Below, one piece after another: positions 1 to 6,758 of a stretch of 7,848 bases of DNA (the first letter of the stretch is position 1; every line of letters starts with the position of its first letter). A program made the position numbers and the translations under genes. The stretch comes from Hydrogenophaga sp. GTDB taxonomy: Bacteria; Pseudomonadota; Gammaproteobacteria; Burkholderiales; Burkholderiaceae_C. The stretch spans positions 1 through 7,848 of the forward strand of contig JAABRN010000519.1 of assembly GCA_011390855.1 (NCBI GenBank), given 5' to 3'. Under the pieces are notes generated by a model. That model saw only the letters and a list, made by a program, of their open reading frames with translations, was not told where the DNA came from and made no database searches.

Positions 1-768
<768 letters not shown>

Positions 769-858
769 GGGCGATTCGGTGAATGAAGGCGAATCCGTGA
801 TTTTAGGTCCGCGTCCAGGGATACCCGCGCGCGGGGTGCGAACCCGGTGCTGCGAATC

Positions 859-1215
859 TCAGAGACGGCGCTGCCACTCGGTCGAATCAAAGCCGACCGT
901 CAGGCAGTCGGGGCCGGATGGAGCCCACAGCACCAACGGTCGCTTGATCACGCTGGGCTGCTCCAGCATGAGCGCGCGTGCGCTGTTGGCATCCGTCACC
1001 AGTTCGCGCCTGGTCTCGTCCAGTTTGCGCCATGTCGTACCCTTGCGGTTGACCAGCCGTTCCCACCCCAGGTTGGAAAGCCACTGGTCAAGCGCCACTT
1101 CGGGGACGCCTTGCTTCTTGAAGTCGTGAAACTGATGTTCGATGCCGTGCTGGGTAAGCCAGGTTCTGGCCTTTTTGACGGTGTCGCAGTTGGGAATGCC
1201 ATAGACAGTGATCAT
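859..1215 (-). CDS. yffB: ArsC/Spx-family thioredoxin-fold protein, YffB type (putative thiol reductase)
   Basis: This is a 118-residue member of the arsenate-reductase-like (ArsC/Spx) family, closest in pattern to E. coli YffB. The Pseudomonas YffB homologue has been proposed to be a glutathione-dependent thiol reductase; the true substrate is not established. Visible marks are MITVYGIPNCDTVKKARTWL (1-20) with the single N-terminal Cys10, HDFKKQGVP (30-38), LGWERLVNRKGTTWRKLDE (49-67), and the conserved IKRPL (90-94) of the ArsC fold. There is no CXXC, since the residue three after Cys10 is Val; the only other cysteine is Cys104. The frame stays open upstream to 1485, but that stretch lies over folC and is not family-like, so the ATG at 1215-1213 is chosen. 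No arsB, arsR or other arsenic gene is adjacent, so an arsenic role is unlikely. It is divergent to folC and heads the ppnP-argG run. Confidence 0.92.
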   Translation of the reverse strand: MITVYGIPNCDTVKKARTWLTQHGIEHQFHDFKKQGVPEVALDQWLSNLGWERLVNRKGTTWRKLDETRRELVTDANSARALMLEQPSVIKRPLVLWAPSGPDCLTVGFDSTEWQRRL

Positions 1216-1279
1216 GGTCACGGATTGTGCGGCAAACCCCTTATCGCCTGCCGTCGTGGGCGCAGTGGGAAAATGCCGC
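1216..1279. promoter_or_regulatory. Divergent intergenic region between yffB-like gene and folC
   Basis: These 64 bp separate two start codons pointing away from each other, so promoters for both gene runs are expected here or inside the opposing 5' coding ends. I cannot see convincing -35/-10 pairs in either direction; GATAAG on the minus strand is the best -10-like hexamer and has no -35 partner. A GGGA at 1267-1270, nine bases before the folC ATG, is a plausible ribosome-binding site and supports that start. The yffB-like start has no evident Shine-Dalgarno. The regulatory role is inferred from gene geometry alone. Confidence 0.45.
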
Positions 1280-2638
1280 ATGCTCGATATTCCCCTGCCC
1301 GCACATCCCACAACCCTGCACGAGTGGCTCGCCCATTGCGAGCGCCTGCACCCGAAGGCCATTGACATGGGGCTTGAGCGTGTCCAGCGTGTGGCGCAGC
1401 GCATGGGTCTGGCGATGAATTGCCCGGTGATCACGGTGGCAGGCACGAACGGCAAGGGTTCCACCTGCGCCATGCTGGAGGCCATCTACGTCGAATCAGG
1501 CTACCGCACGGGGTTGTTCACCTCGCCCCATCTGGTCCATTTTGAAGAACGCTGCCGCATTGCGGGCGTGCCAGTGGAGGCAGGCGTTTTGCTGCCAGCA
1601 CTGGCGGAGGTGGAGCAGGCCCGCGCAGGACAGGGGGGCGACGAAGCCATCAGCCTCACCTTTTTCGAGTTCACCACCCTGGCGATCCTTCAAACCCTGG
1701 CCCGGAGCGGTCTGGATGTGGTGATTCTGGAGGTGGGCCTGGGTGGTCGGCTGGATGCGGTGAACATCATCGACACCGATTGCGCCGTCATCACCTGCAT
1801 CGCGCTGGACCACATGGCCTTGCTGGGCAACGATCGGGAAGCCATTGGCTATGAGAAAGCCGGGATCATGCGCACTGGCCGTCCGGTGGTGGTGAGCGAT
1901 CCGGTGCCTCCGCAAAGCGTGATCGACCGCGCCACCGAAGTGGGTGCCGATCTGTGGCGCGTGGGCAAGGACTTTCATTTCGCGGGCGACCAGCAGCAAT
2001 GGGGCTGGGCCATGCATCCGTCCCACGGCGGGCGGCGCTACAGCGGGCTGGCCTATCCCGCCTTGCGCGGGTCGAACCAGCTGGTCAATGCGGCTGGTGT
2101 GCTGGCGGCTGTGGAGGCGATGCGTGCCAGATTGCCTGTGACTGCCCAGGCGGTACGCAACGGGCTGGTGATGGTGGAGCTGCCGGGGCGTTTCCAGATC
2201 GTGCCGGGCACGCCCACGCTGGTGCTGGACGTGGCCCACAACCCGCATTCGGTGGCGGCGCTGACCGAAAACCTCGATGCCATGGGCTACTACCCGACCA
2301 CCCATGCGGTGTTCGGGGCCATGGCCGACAAGGATCTGACCGCCATGCTGGAGCGCATTGCACCCCTCATCGACCACTGGCACCTCACCGATCTTCCCTT
2401 GGACCGGGCCATTTCGGCCGATGCACTGCGGCAGATGCTGGACACCCATCCAGCGACGGCGCCGGGTGGAAAAAGCCGGGTGGTCGGTTGCCATGGCGAC
2501 CCCATGAGCGCCTTGCACGCCGCTGTGTCCATGGCAGACCCCGCTGATAGAATTGTGGTCTTCGGGTCCTTCTTCACCGTGGGTGGTGTGTTGAAACAGG
2601 GCGTTCCCCGTCTCTCGGCCCGACACCTGACCGCCTGA
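1280..2638 (+). CDS. folC: Bifunctional dihydrofolate synthase / folylpolyglutamate synthase
   Basis: FolC adds glutamate to dihydropteroate to make dihydrofolate, then extends the gamma-glutamyl tail of reduced folates, using ATP in the cytoplasm. The 452-residue protein has the Mur-ligase layout. The N-terminal ATP domain carries the P-loop GTNGKGS (55-61), followed by LFTSPHLVHFEER (79-91), FFEFTTLAIL (128-137), LEVGLGGRLDAVN (150-162), DHMALLG (177-183) and YEKAGIMR (191-198), whose Lys193 matches the lysine carbamylated in FolC. The C-terminal domain shows LPGRFQ (301-306), VLDVAHNPHS (315-324) and GSFFTVGG (429-436). The frame is open upstream to 1208, but that would overlap the divergent gene; the ATG at 1280 has GGGA nine bases upstream and gives normal family length. 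It heads the plus-strand run. In E. coli and Pseudomonas accD sits just before folC; here it does not. Confidence 0.96.
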   Translation: MLDIPLPAHPTTLHEWLAHCERLHPKAIDMGLERVQRVAQRMGLAMNCPVITVAGTNGKGSTCAMLEAIYVESGYRTGLFTSPHLVHFEERCRIAGVPVEAGVLLPALAEVEQARAGQGGDEAISLTFFEFTTLAILQTLARSGLDVVILEVGLGGRLDAVNIIDTDCAVITCIALDHMALLGNDREAIGYEKAGIMRTGRPVVVSDPVPPQSVIDRATEVGADLWRVGKDFHFAGDQQQWGWAMHPSHGGRRYSGLAYPALRGSNQLVNAAGVLAAVEAMRARLPVTAQAVRNGLVMVELPGRFQIVPGTPTLVLDVAHNPHSVAALTENLDAMGYYPTTHAVFGAMADKDLTAMLERIAPLIDHWHLTDLPLDRAISADALRQMLDTHPATAPGGKSRVVGCHGDPMSALHAAVSMADPADRIVVFGSFFTVGGVLKQGVPRLSARHLTA

Positions 2639-2642
2639 GGCC

Positions 2643-2662
2643 GACCGCTCATTTGTGCGGTC
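2643..2662 (+). other. Small hairpin in the folC-dedD gap
   Basis: GACCGC (2643-2648) and GCGGTC (2657-2662) are a perfect 6-bp inverted repeat around an 8-base loop, starting five bases after the folC stop. No T-run follows (the next bases are CTGCATTCC), so it is not a standard intrinsic terminator. It could stabilise mRNA 3' ends or lower read-through slightly, or be chance in GC-rich DNA. A GTG at 2655 that could start the next gene lies across the loop and right arm. Confidence 0.35.
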
Positions 2663-2681
2663 CTGCATTCCTTCATTCCGA

Positions 2682-3425
2682 ATGATCAAATCCCGCGCAG
2701 CCTCTCAGGGCAATCCACCGACGCCCCCACCGCAGAGCATCGAAGCGGTGCGCCGGCGCGCAAGGCACCGTTTGATCGGGGCCAGCATATTGGTACTGGC
2801 GGGGGTGGTCGGTTTCTCGCTGCTGTTTGATACCCAGCCGCGACCCATCGCGGTCGACATTCCCATCGAAATCCCCTCGAAAGCGGCCCCAGTGTCGCCT
2901 GCCTCGGGCTCTCGCATGGCTGCCGTCGAAACCGCAGGCACAAGCGCCAGCGCTGAAGACGCGGTGAGCGAGCGTGCACCGGTCGAGTCCGTTGCCGCAA
3001 CGCCCGTCCCGGCTGCGACTGCCACACGTCCGGCATCTGCGCCAGCCCCGGCGCCAGCGGATCCTCCGCGTGTCCTCGCACCTGCTCCCGTGGCCGCGCC
3101 CGCACCGCCGTCTGGCGCTGCTTCCAGCGCCAAGACCGCCCCGTCTGCGCCATCCGCGCCATCGACAGCCTCTGGTGGTTCCGACGACAGCGGCACGCTG
3201 CGTCTGGTGGTGCAGGTGGGCGCGTTTGCCGAGCCTGCCCGCGCCAGAGAGGTTCGCCTGAAAATCGAGGCGGCGGGATTGAAGACTTACACCCACGTGG
3301 CCGAGACCAGCGAAGGTCGTCGCACCCGGGTGCGTCTGGGACCTTTCTCCAGTCAGGCGGAAGCCGACAAGGCCGCGGCGCGGGTCAAGGCACTGGGCTA
3401 CCCCGCCCGCATTCTCACGCTCTGA
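2682..3425 (+). CDS. dedD: DedD-like SPOR-domain membrane protein
   Basis: This is a predicted single-pass inner-membrane protein whose periplasmic SPOR domain would bind denuded septal peptidoglycan, the role known for E. coli DedD in cell constriction. In the 247-residue product, residues 1-30 are cytoplasmic with a basic patch EAVRRRARHR (21-30). One membrane segment LIGASILVLAGVVGFSLLF (31-49) is followed by DTQPRPIAVDIPIEIP. A long Ala/Pro/Ser-rich linker covers about 66-168, and a C-terminal SPOR domain covers about 172-247 (LRLVVQVGAFAE, VRLGPFSSQAEADKAAARVKALGY). The ATG at 2682 is preferred because it puts the charged tail directly before the anchor; a GTG at 2655 in the same frame would add nine residues. 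Neither has a clear ribosome-binding site. Position between folC and cvpA matches E. coli and Pseudomonas and backs the dedD name, although the linker is not conserved. Confidence 0.9.
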   Translation: MIKSRAASQGNPPTPPPQSIEAVRRRARHRLIGASILVLAGVVGFSLLFDTQPRPIAVDIPIEIPSKAAPVSPASGSRMAAVETAGTSASAEDAVSERAPVESVAATPVPAATATRPASAPAPAPADPPRVLAPAPVAAPAPPSGAASSAKTAPSAPSAPSTASGGSDDSGTLRLVVQVGAFAEPARAREVRLKIEAAGLKTYTHVAETSEGRRTRVRLGPFSSQAEADKAAARVKALGYPARILTL

Positions 3426-3504
3426 GGCGCCGAGGTTCCGTCGCTCGTGTCTGCCAACCACTCTCAAACGCTCTACCTCTGATGTTCCTCTGGACAGCGC
3501 CTTC

Positions 3505-3990
3505 ATGGGATTGATGGACTGGGTGTTGCTTGCGGTGCTGGTGTTTTCGGCACTGCTGGGGCTGTGGCGCGGGCTGGTGTACGAAGTGCTCTCGGTGGCA
3601 GGTTGGGTGGCCGCTTTTGTGCTGGCTCAGGCTTATGCCGTGGATGTGTCGCAAATGCTTCCCATGGAGGGTGCGTCACCTGCGCTGCAGGTTGCCGCAG
3701 GCTTCGCATTGGTCTTCATCGCGGTCGCATTCGCGGGTGGTCTGGTGGCCTGGCTGGTGCGCAAGCTGGTGTCTTCGGTGGGGCTCAGGCCTGTGGACAG
3801 GGTGCTGGGTGGTGCGTTCGGCATCTTGCGGGGTGTGGTGATGCTGCTGGGGTTTGCCGTCGTGGTGAACATGACGCAGATGCAGCACAGCGAGTGGTGG
3901 CGAACCTCTGTCACGGGAGCGGTTCTGACAAAGACGCTTCTTGAGCTCAAACCTTTGCTGCCCGAGGCGGTGTCGCGCTATCTGCCCTGA
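3505..3990 (+). CDS. cvpA: CvpA family inner-membrane protein
   Basis: CvpA is a small inner-membrane protein, named for its need in colicin V production in E. coli and found in many bacteria next to purF; its biochemical role is unsettled. The 161-residue product equals the usual length (E. coli about 162). Hydrophobic segments are visible at roughly 5-20, 26-43, 62-84 and 102-122, giving about four membrane spans. Family marks include the opening DWVLLAVLVFSALLGLWRGLVYEVLS (5-30) and LVRKLVSSVGLRPVDRVLGGAFGILRG (84-110). The ATG at 3505 gives MGLMDWV; an ATG three codons later (3514) is equally possible, and neither has a strong Shine-Dalgarno. A 79-bp gap precedes it and 35 bp follow before purF. 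Order dedD-cvpA-purF is the classical one and supports both name and operon membership. Confidence 0.93.
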   Translation: MGLMDWVLLAVLVFSALLGLWRGLVYEVLSVAGWVAAFVLAQAYAVDVSQMLPMEGASPALQVAAGFALVFIAVAFAGGLVAWLVRKLVSSVGLRPVDRVLGGAFGILRGVVMLLGFAVVVNMTQMQHSEWWRTSVTGAVLTKTLLELKPLLPEAVSRYLP

Positions 3991-4014
3991 GGCAGGGTTC
4001 GGTTTTTCTTTTCT
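3982..4014 (+). other. Weak hairpin plus pyrimidine tract at the cvpA-purF junction
   Basis: CTGCC (3982-3986) pairs with GGCAG (3991-3995) around the loop CTGA, spanning the cvpA stop codon. An overlapping alternative pairs CCCTG (3985-3989) with CAGGG (3993-3997). A T-rich run TTTTTCTTTTCT follows at 4003-4014. The stems are short and the T-run starts five to seven bases beyond them, so this is at best a leaky terminator or attenuator inside the operon, and it may be chance. Confidence 0.3.
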
Positions 4015-4020
4015 AGGAAG
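4015..4020 (+). promoter_or_regulatory. Strong ribosome-binding site of purF
   Basis: AGGAAG at 4015-4020 ends five bases before the purF ATG (4026). It is the clearest Shine-Dalgarno in the window; most other genes here have weak ones. It fixes the purF start so that the catalytic cysteine is residue 2. Confidence 0.8.
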
Positions 4021-4025
4021 CTTAT

Positions 4026-5528
4026 ATGTGTGGAATCGTGGGCGTGGTCAGCCAGACGCCGGTCAATCAGCTGATCTACGACGCGCTGCTGCTGTTGCAG
4101 CACCGTGGTCAGGATGCTGCAGGCATCGTGACCGAGCAGGGTCGGAAGTTTTTCATGCACAAAGCCAAGGGCATGGTGCGCGACGTTTTTCGCACCCGCA
4201 ACATGCGGGCACTGCCTGGCAACTGTGGGCTGGGTCAGGTGCGCTACCCCACCGCTGGTAACGCCTACAGCGAAGAAGAAGCCCAACCGTTTTATGTGAA
4301 CGCCCCGTTCGGCCTGGTGCTGGTCCACAACGGCAACCTCACCAACGCCCAGGCGCTGAAACAGGAGCTTTTTCAGACCGACCACCGCCACATCAACACA
4401 GAGAGCGATTCAGAGGTGCTGCTCAACGTGCTCGCTCACGAGCTGGAGAAAGTCACGCGCGGCATCACCTTGAAGCCGGCTGATGTGTTTGCCGCTGTGC
4501 GCGGGGTGCATCAGCGCATCAAAGGCTCGTATGCCGTGGTGGCGCTGATCGCTGGCCACGGTCTTGTCGCGTTCCGTGATCCGCACGGCATTCGTCCACT
4601 GTGTGTGGGTCGAAACGGGCAGGGCGTGATGGTCGCCAGCGAGTCGGTCACGCTCGATGGCAATGGTTTCGAGCTGGATCGTGACCTGCTACCGGGCGAA
4701 GCGTTGTTCGTTGATCTGGAGGGCAACATGCAGTTTCAGCAATGCGCCGACCAGGTCAGTCATCACCCTTGCATTTTCGAGTACGTGTACCTGGCCCGGC
4801 CGGATTCCGTGATGGACGGCATTTCGGTTTACCAGGCTCGCCTGAACCTGGGTGTCACGCTGGCCAAGCGGGTGGTGTCAACCGTGCCTCCCAATGAGAT
4901 CGATGTGGTGATCCCGATCCCGGAATCGTCGCGCCCGAGCGCCATGGAACTGGCGAAATTGCTGGGTCTTCCCTACCGCGAAGGGTTCGTGAAGAACCGG
5001 TATGTGGGCCGTACCTTCATCATGCCAGGGCAGGGCGTGCGCAAGAAGTCGGTGCGCCAGAAGCTCAATGTGATCGGCAGCGAGTTCAAGGGCCGCAACG
5101 TGCTGCTGGTGGACGACTCCATCGTGCGCGGTACCACCAGTCGTGAAATCGTGCAGATGGCGCGCGACGCCGGCGCTCGCAAGGTTTACCTGGCCAGCGC
5201 CGCGCCACCCGTGCGCTATCCCAATGTGTACGGCATTGATATGCCCACGCCTGAAGAGCTGGTGGCCCATGGCCGCACTGTCGACGAGGTACGGGAGAGC
5301 ATTGGCTGCGATGCGCTCATCTATCAGGATGTGGATGCGATGAAGCAGGCCATCGGGTCGCTGAACCCGAAGCTCGCCGGTTTTGACGCATCCTGCTTCG
5401 ACGGTGTGTACGTCACTGGCGACATCACGCTGGAAGACATCGCGCGCCTGAACGCCGGGCGCGACATGAGCGAAGAGGGCGAAGAAGACACGTCACGCCT
5501 GGCCCTGCCCAACGCCCAGACAGCCTGA
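4026..5528 (+). CDS. purF: Amidophosphoribosyltransferase (glutamine PRPP amidotransferase)
   Basis: PurF makes 5-phosphoribosylamine from PRPP and glutamine, the first committed step of purine synthesis, releasing glutamate and pyrophosphate. The 500-residue protein (E. coli about 505) begins MCGIVGVV, so removal of Met exposes the nucleophilic Cys with no propeptide, as in the E. coli-type enzyme. The class II glutaminase domain covers about 1-235, with LLQHRGQDAAGI (23-34), RYPTAG (73-78), HNGNLTN (101-107) and ESDSEVLL (126-133). The phosphoribosyltransferase domain follows, with IPIPESSRPSAMELA (296-310), RTFIMPGQGVR (329-339) and the PRPP loop VLLVDDSIVRGTT (359-371). C-terminal features include AAPPVRYPNVYGIDMPT (392-408). 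The acidic tail MSEEGEED (481-488) is poorly conserved. An AGGAAG site sits five bases before the ATG. It lies 35 bp after cvpA and 14 bp before metZ, in the expected order. Confidence 0.98.
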   Translation: MCGIVGVVSQTPVNQLIYDALLLLQHRGQDAAGIVTEQGRKFFMHKAKGMVRDVFRTRNMRALPGNCGLGQVRYPTAGNAYSEEEAQPFYVNAPFGLVLVHNGNLTNAQALKQELFQTDHRHINTESDSEVLLNVLAHELEKVTRGITLKPADVFAAVRGVHQRIKGSYAVVALIAGHGLVAFRDPHGIRPLCVGRNGQGVMVASESVTLDGNGFELDRDLLPGEALFVDLEGNMQFQQCADQVSHHPCIFEYVYLARPDSVMDGISVYQARLNLGVTLAKRVVSTVPPNEIDVVIPIPESSRPSAMELAKLLGLPYREGFVKNRYVGRTFIMPGQGVRKKSVRQKLNVIGSEFKGRNVLLVDDSIVRGTTSREIVQMARDAGARKVYLASAAPPVRYPNVYGIDMPTPEELVAHGRTVDEVRESIGCDALIYQDVDAMKQAIGSLNPKLAGFDASCFDGVYVTGDITLEDIARLNAGRDMSEEGEEDTSRLALPNAQTA

Positions 5529-5542
5529 AAGAGCCGCTGTTG

Positions 5543-6757
5543 ATGAAACCGAAAAAAGCCGATAAAGCCGACCTGCATCGCGACACGCTGGCCGTTCGCG
5601 AGGCCGTGGCGCGCAGTCCCTATGGCGAAAACTCCGAGGCACTGTTTCTCACCAGTGGCTATGTGCAGCCCAGTGCAGAAGCCGCTGCCCGCCGCTTTGC
5701 GGGCGATGAAGAAGGCTTCACCTACGGCCGCTATGGCAACCCCACGGTGGCCAGCTTCGAGCAGCGCCTGGCGGCACTCGAAGGGGCCGAGGCCTGCATA
5801 TCCACCGCGTCAGGCATGTCGGCCATCCTGATGATGTGCATGGGTCTGCTCAAGTCGGGCGATCATGTGATCTGTTCGCACTCCATGTTCGGCTCCACGA
5901 TCAAGCTGATCGGTTCCGATCTCGCCAAGTTTGGCGTCGAGTCCACTTTCGTTTCGCAGACCGACGCCAGCGCGTGGAAAGCCGCGCTCCGGCCCAGCAC
6001 CCGGCTGCTGTTTGCCGAGACGCCCACCAACCCGCTCACCGATGTCTGCGACATCCAGGCCCTGGCCGATATCGCCCACAACGCGGGTGCTTTGTTGTGC
6101 GTGGACAACTGCTTTGCCACTCCTGCGCTGCAGCGCCCGATGGCCCTCGGTGCCGACATCGTCATGCACTCGGGCACCAAGTACCTGGACGGGCAGGGGC
6201 GTGTCATGGCCGGGGCTCTCTGCGCCAGCGATGCGCTCGTCACCAAGACCTTTCTGCCCGTGCTCAAGAGCGCTGGCATGACCCTGGCGCCATTCAACGC
6301 ATGGGTCGTTCTCAAGGGGCTGGAAACGCTGGATATCCGGATGCAGGCTCAGTCTGAGCGCGCTCTCAAACTCGCGCAGTGGCTGCAGGCGCATCCGGCC
6401 GTGGCCAGGGTGCACTACCCGGGCCTGAGCAGCCACCCTCAGCACGAACTGGCCATGGCCCAGCAGTCGAACTGTGGTGGTGCGGTGCTGTCTTTTGAAG
6501 TGAAAGCCGCAGACGCCGACCAGGCGCGTGCCCGTGCTTTCCATGTGCTCGACTCACTGCAGGTGCTGTCGCTCTCGACCAACCTGGGCGACACCAAAAC
6601 ATTGGTGGCCCACCCTGCCAGCACCTCGCACGGCCGCCTGACCGAAGGCCAGCGCCAGGCCGCGGGTGTGGTGCAGGGCCTGGTTCGCGTTGCCGTGGGC
6701 CTTGAACATCTCTCCGACATTCAGGCCGATCTCGACATCGGCCTCACTACCCTTTGA
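5543..6757 (+). CDS. metZ: O-succinylhomoserine sulfhydrylase (MetZ), PLP-dependent
   Basis: MetZ makes homocysteine directly from O-succinylhomoserine (or O-acetylhomoserine) and sulfide, a one-step route to methionine used in place of MetB plus MetC. The 404-residue protein has the Cys/Met-metabolism PLP fold. Visible marks are YGRYGNPT (61-68) contacting cofactor phosphate, TASGMSAI (88-95), ETPTNPL (159-165), VDNCFATP (187-194) with Asp188 for the pyridine nitrogen, and [17 protein letters not shown] (209-225), whose Lys213 forms the Schiff base. The GQGRV stretch and TSHGRLT (361-367) fit MetZ better than MetB or MetC. Acyl-group preference (succinyl or acetyl) cannot be decided from sequence by eye. 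The start is ATG 5543; a TTG one codon earlier is possible. It lies 14 bp after purF, the same order as in Pseudomonas, and its stop is one base before gltX. Confidence 0.93.
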   Translation: MKPKKADKADLHRDTLAVREAVARSPYGENSEALFLTSGYVQPSAEAAARRFAGDEEGFTYGRYGNPTVASFEQRLAALEGAEACISTASGMSAILMMCMGLLKSGDHVICSHSMFGSTIKLIGSDLAKFGVESTFVSQTDASAWKAALRPSTRLLFAETPTNPLTDVCDIQALADIAHNAGALLCVDNCFATPALQRPMALGADIVMHSGTKYLDGQGRVMAGALCASDALVTKTFLPVLKSAGMTLAPFNAWVVLKGLETLDIRMQAQSERALKLAQWLQAHPAVARVHYPGLSSHPQHELAMAQQSNCGGAVLSFEVKAADADQARARAFHVLDSLQVLSLSTNLGDTKTLVAHPASTSHGRLTEGQRQAAGVVQGLVRVAVGLEHLSDIQADLDIGLTTL

Positions 6758-6758
6758 C

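Noticed and set aside
800..805. TAAAAT (minus strand) as a ppnP promoter -10 box
   Set aside because: Five of six matches to TATAAT, but no -35-like hexamer at 16-18 bp spacing, so not called as a promoter.
824..835. CCCGCGCGCGGG as an intrinsic terminator after the yffB-like gene
   Set aside because: No T-run follows on the minus strand and the palindrome leaves only a 4-bp stem with a usable loop.
1208..1279. Upstream extension of folC by 24 codons
   Set aside because: It would overlap the divergent yffB-like start, adds non-family residues, and the ATG at 1280 has its own plausible ribosome-binding site and gives normal length.
1216..1485. N-terminal extension of the ArsC-like gene on the minus strand
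   Set aside because: The extra 90 codons lie over folC and look unlike any ArsC-family N-terminus; MITVYGIPNC is the family start.
1496..2689. Long open frame (397 codons) on the minus strand opposite folC
   Set aside because: It is fully antisense to a clearly recognised folC, has an odd His/Gly/Arg-rich composition and no family motif; such shadows are usual in high-GC coding DNA.
2880..3185. Ala/Pro-rich stretch in the SPOR gene as a tandem DNA repeat
   Set aside because: Low-complexity protein linker with varied codons; no regular DNA repeat unit is visible.
2673..3506. Minus-strand open frame (277 codons) opposite the SPOR gene
   Set aside because: Arg/Gly-rich mirror of the Ala/Pro-rich linker codons; no recognisable domain.
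5810..6544. Minus-strand open frame (244 codons) opposite metZ
   Set aside because: Antisense to the conserved MetZ core including the PLP-lysine region; composition is typical of a shadow frame.
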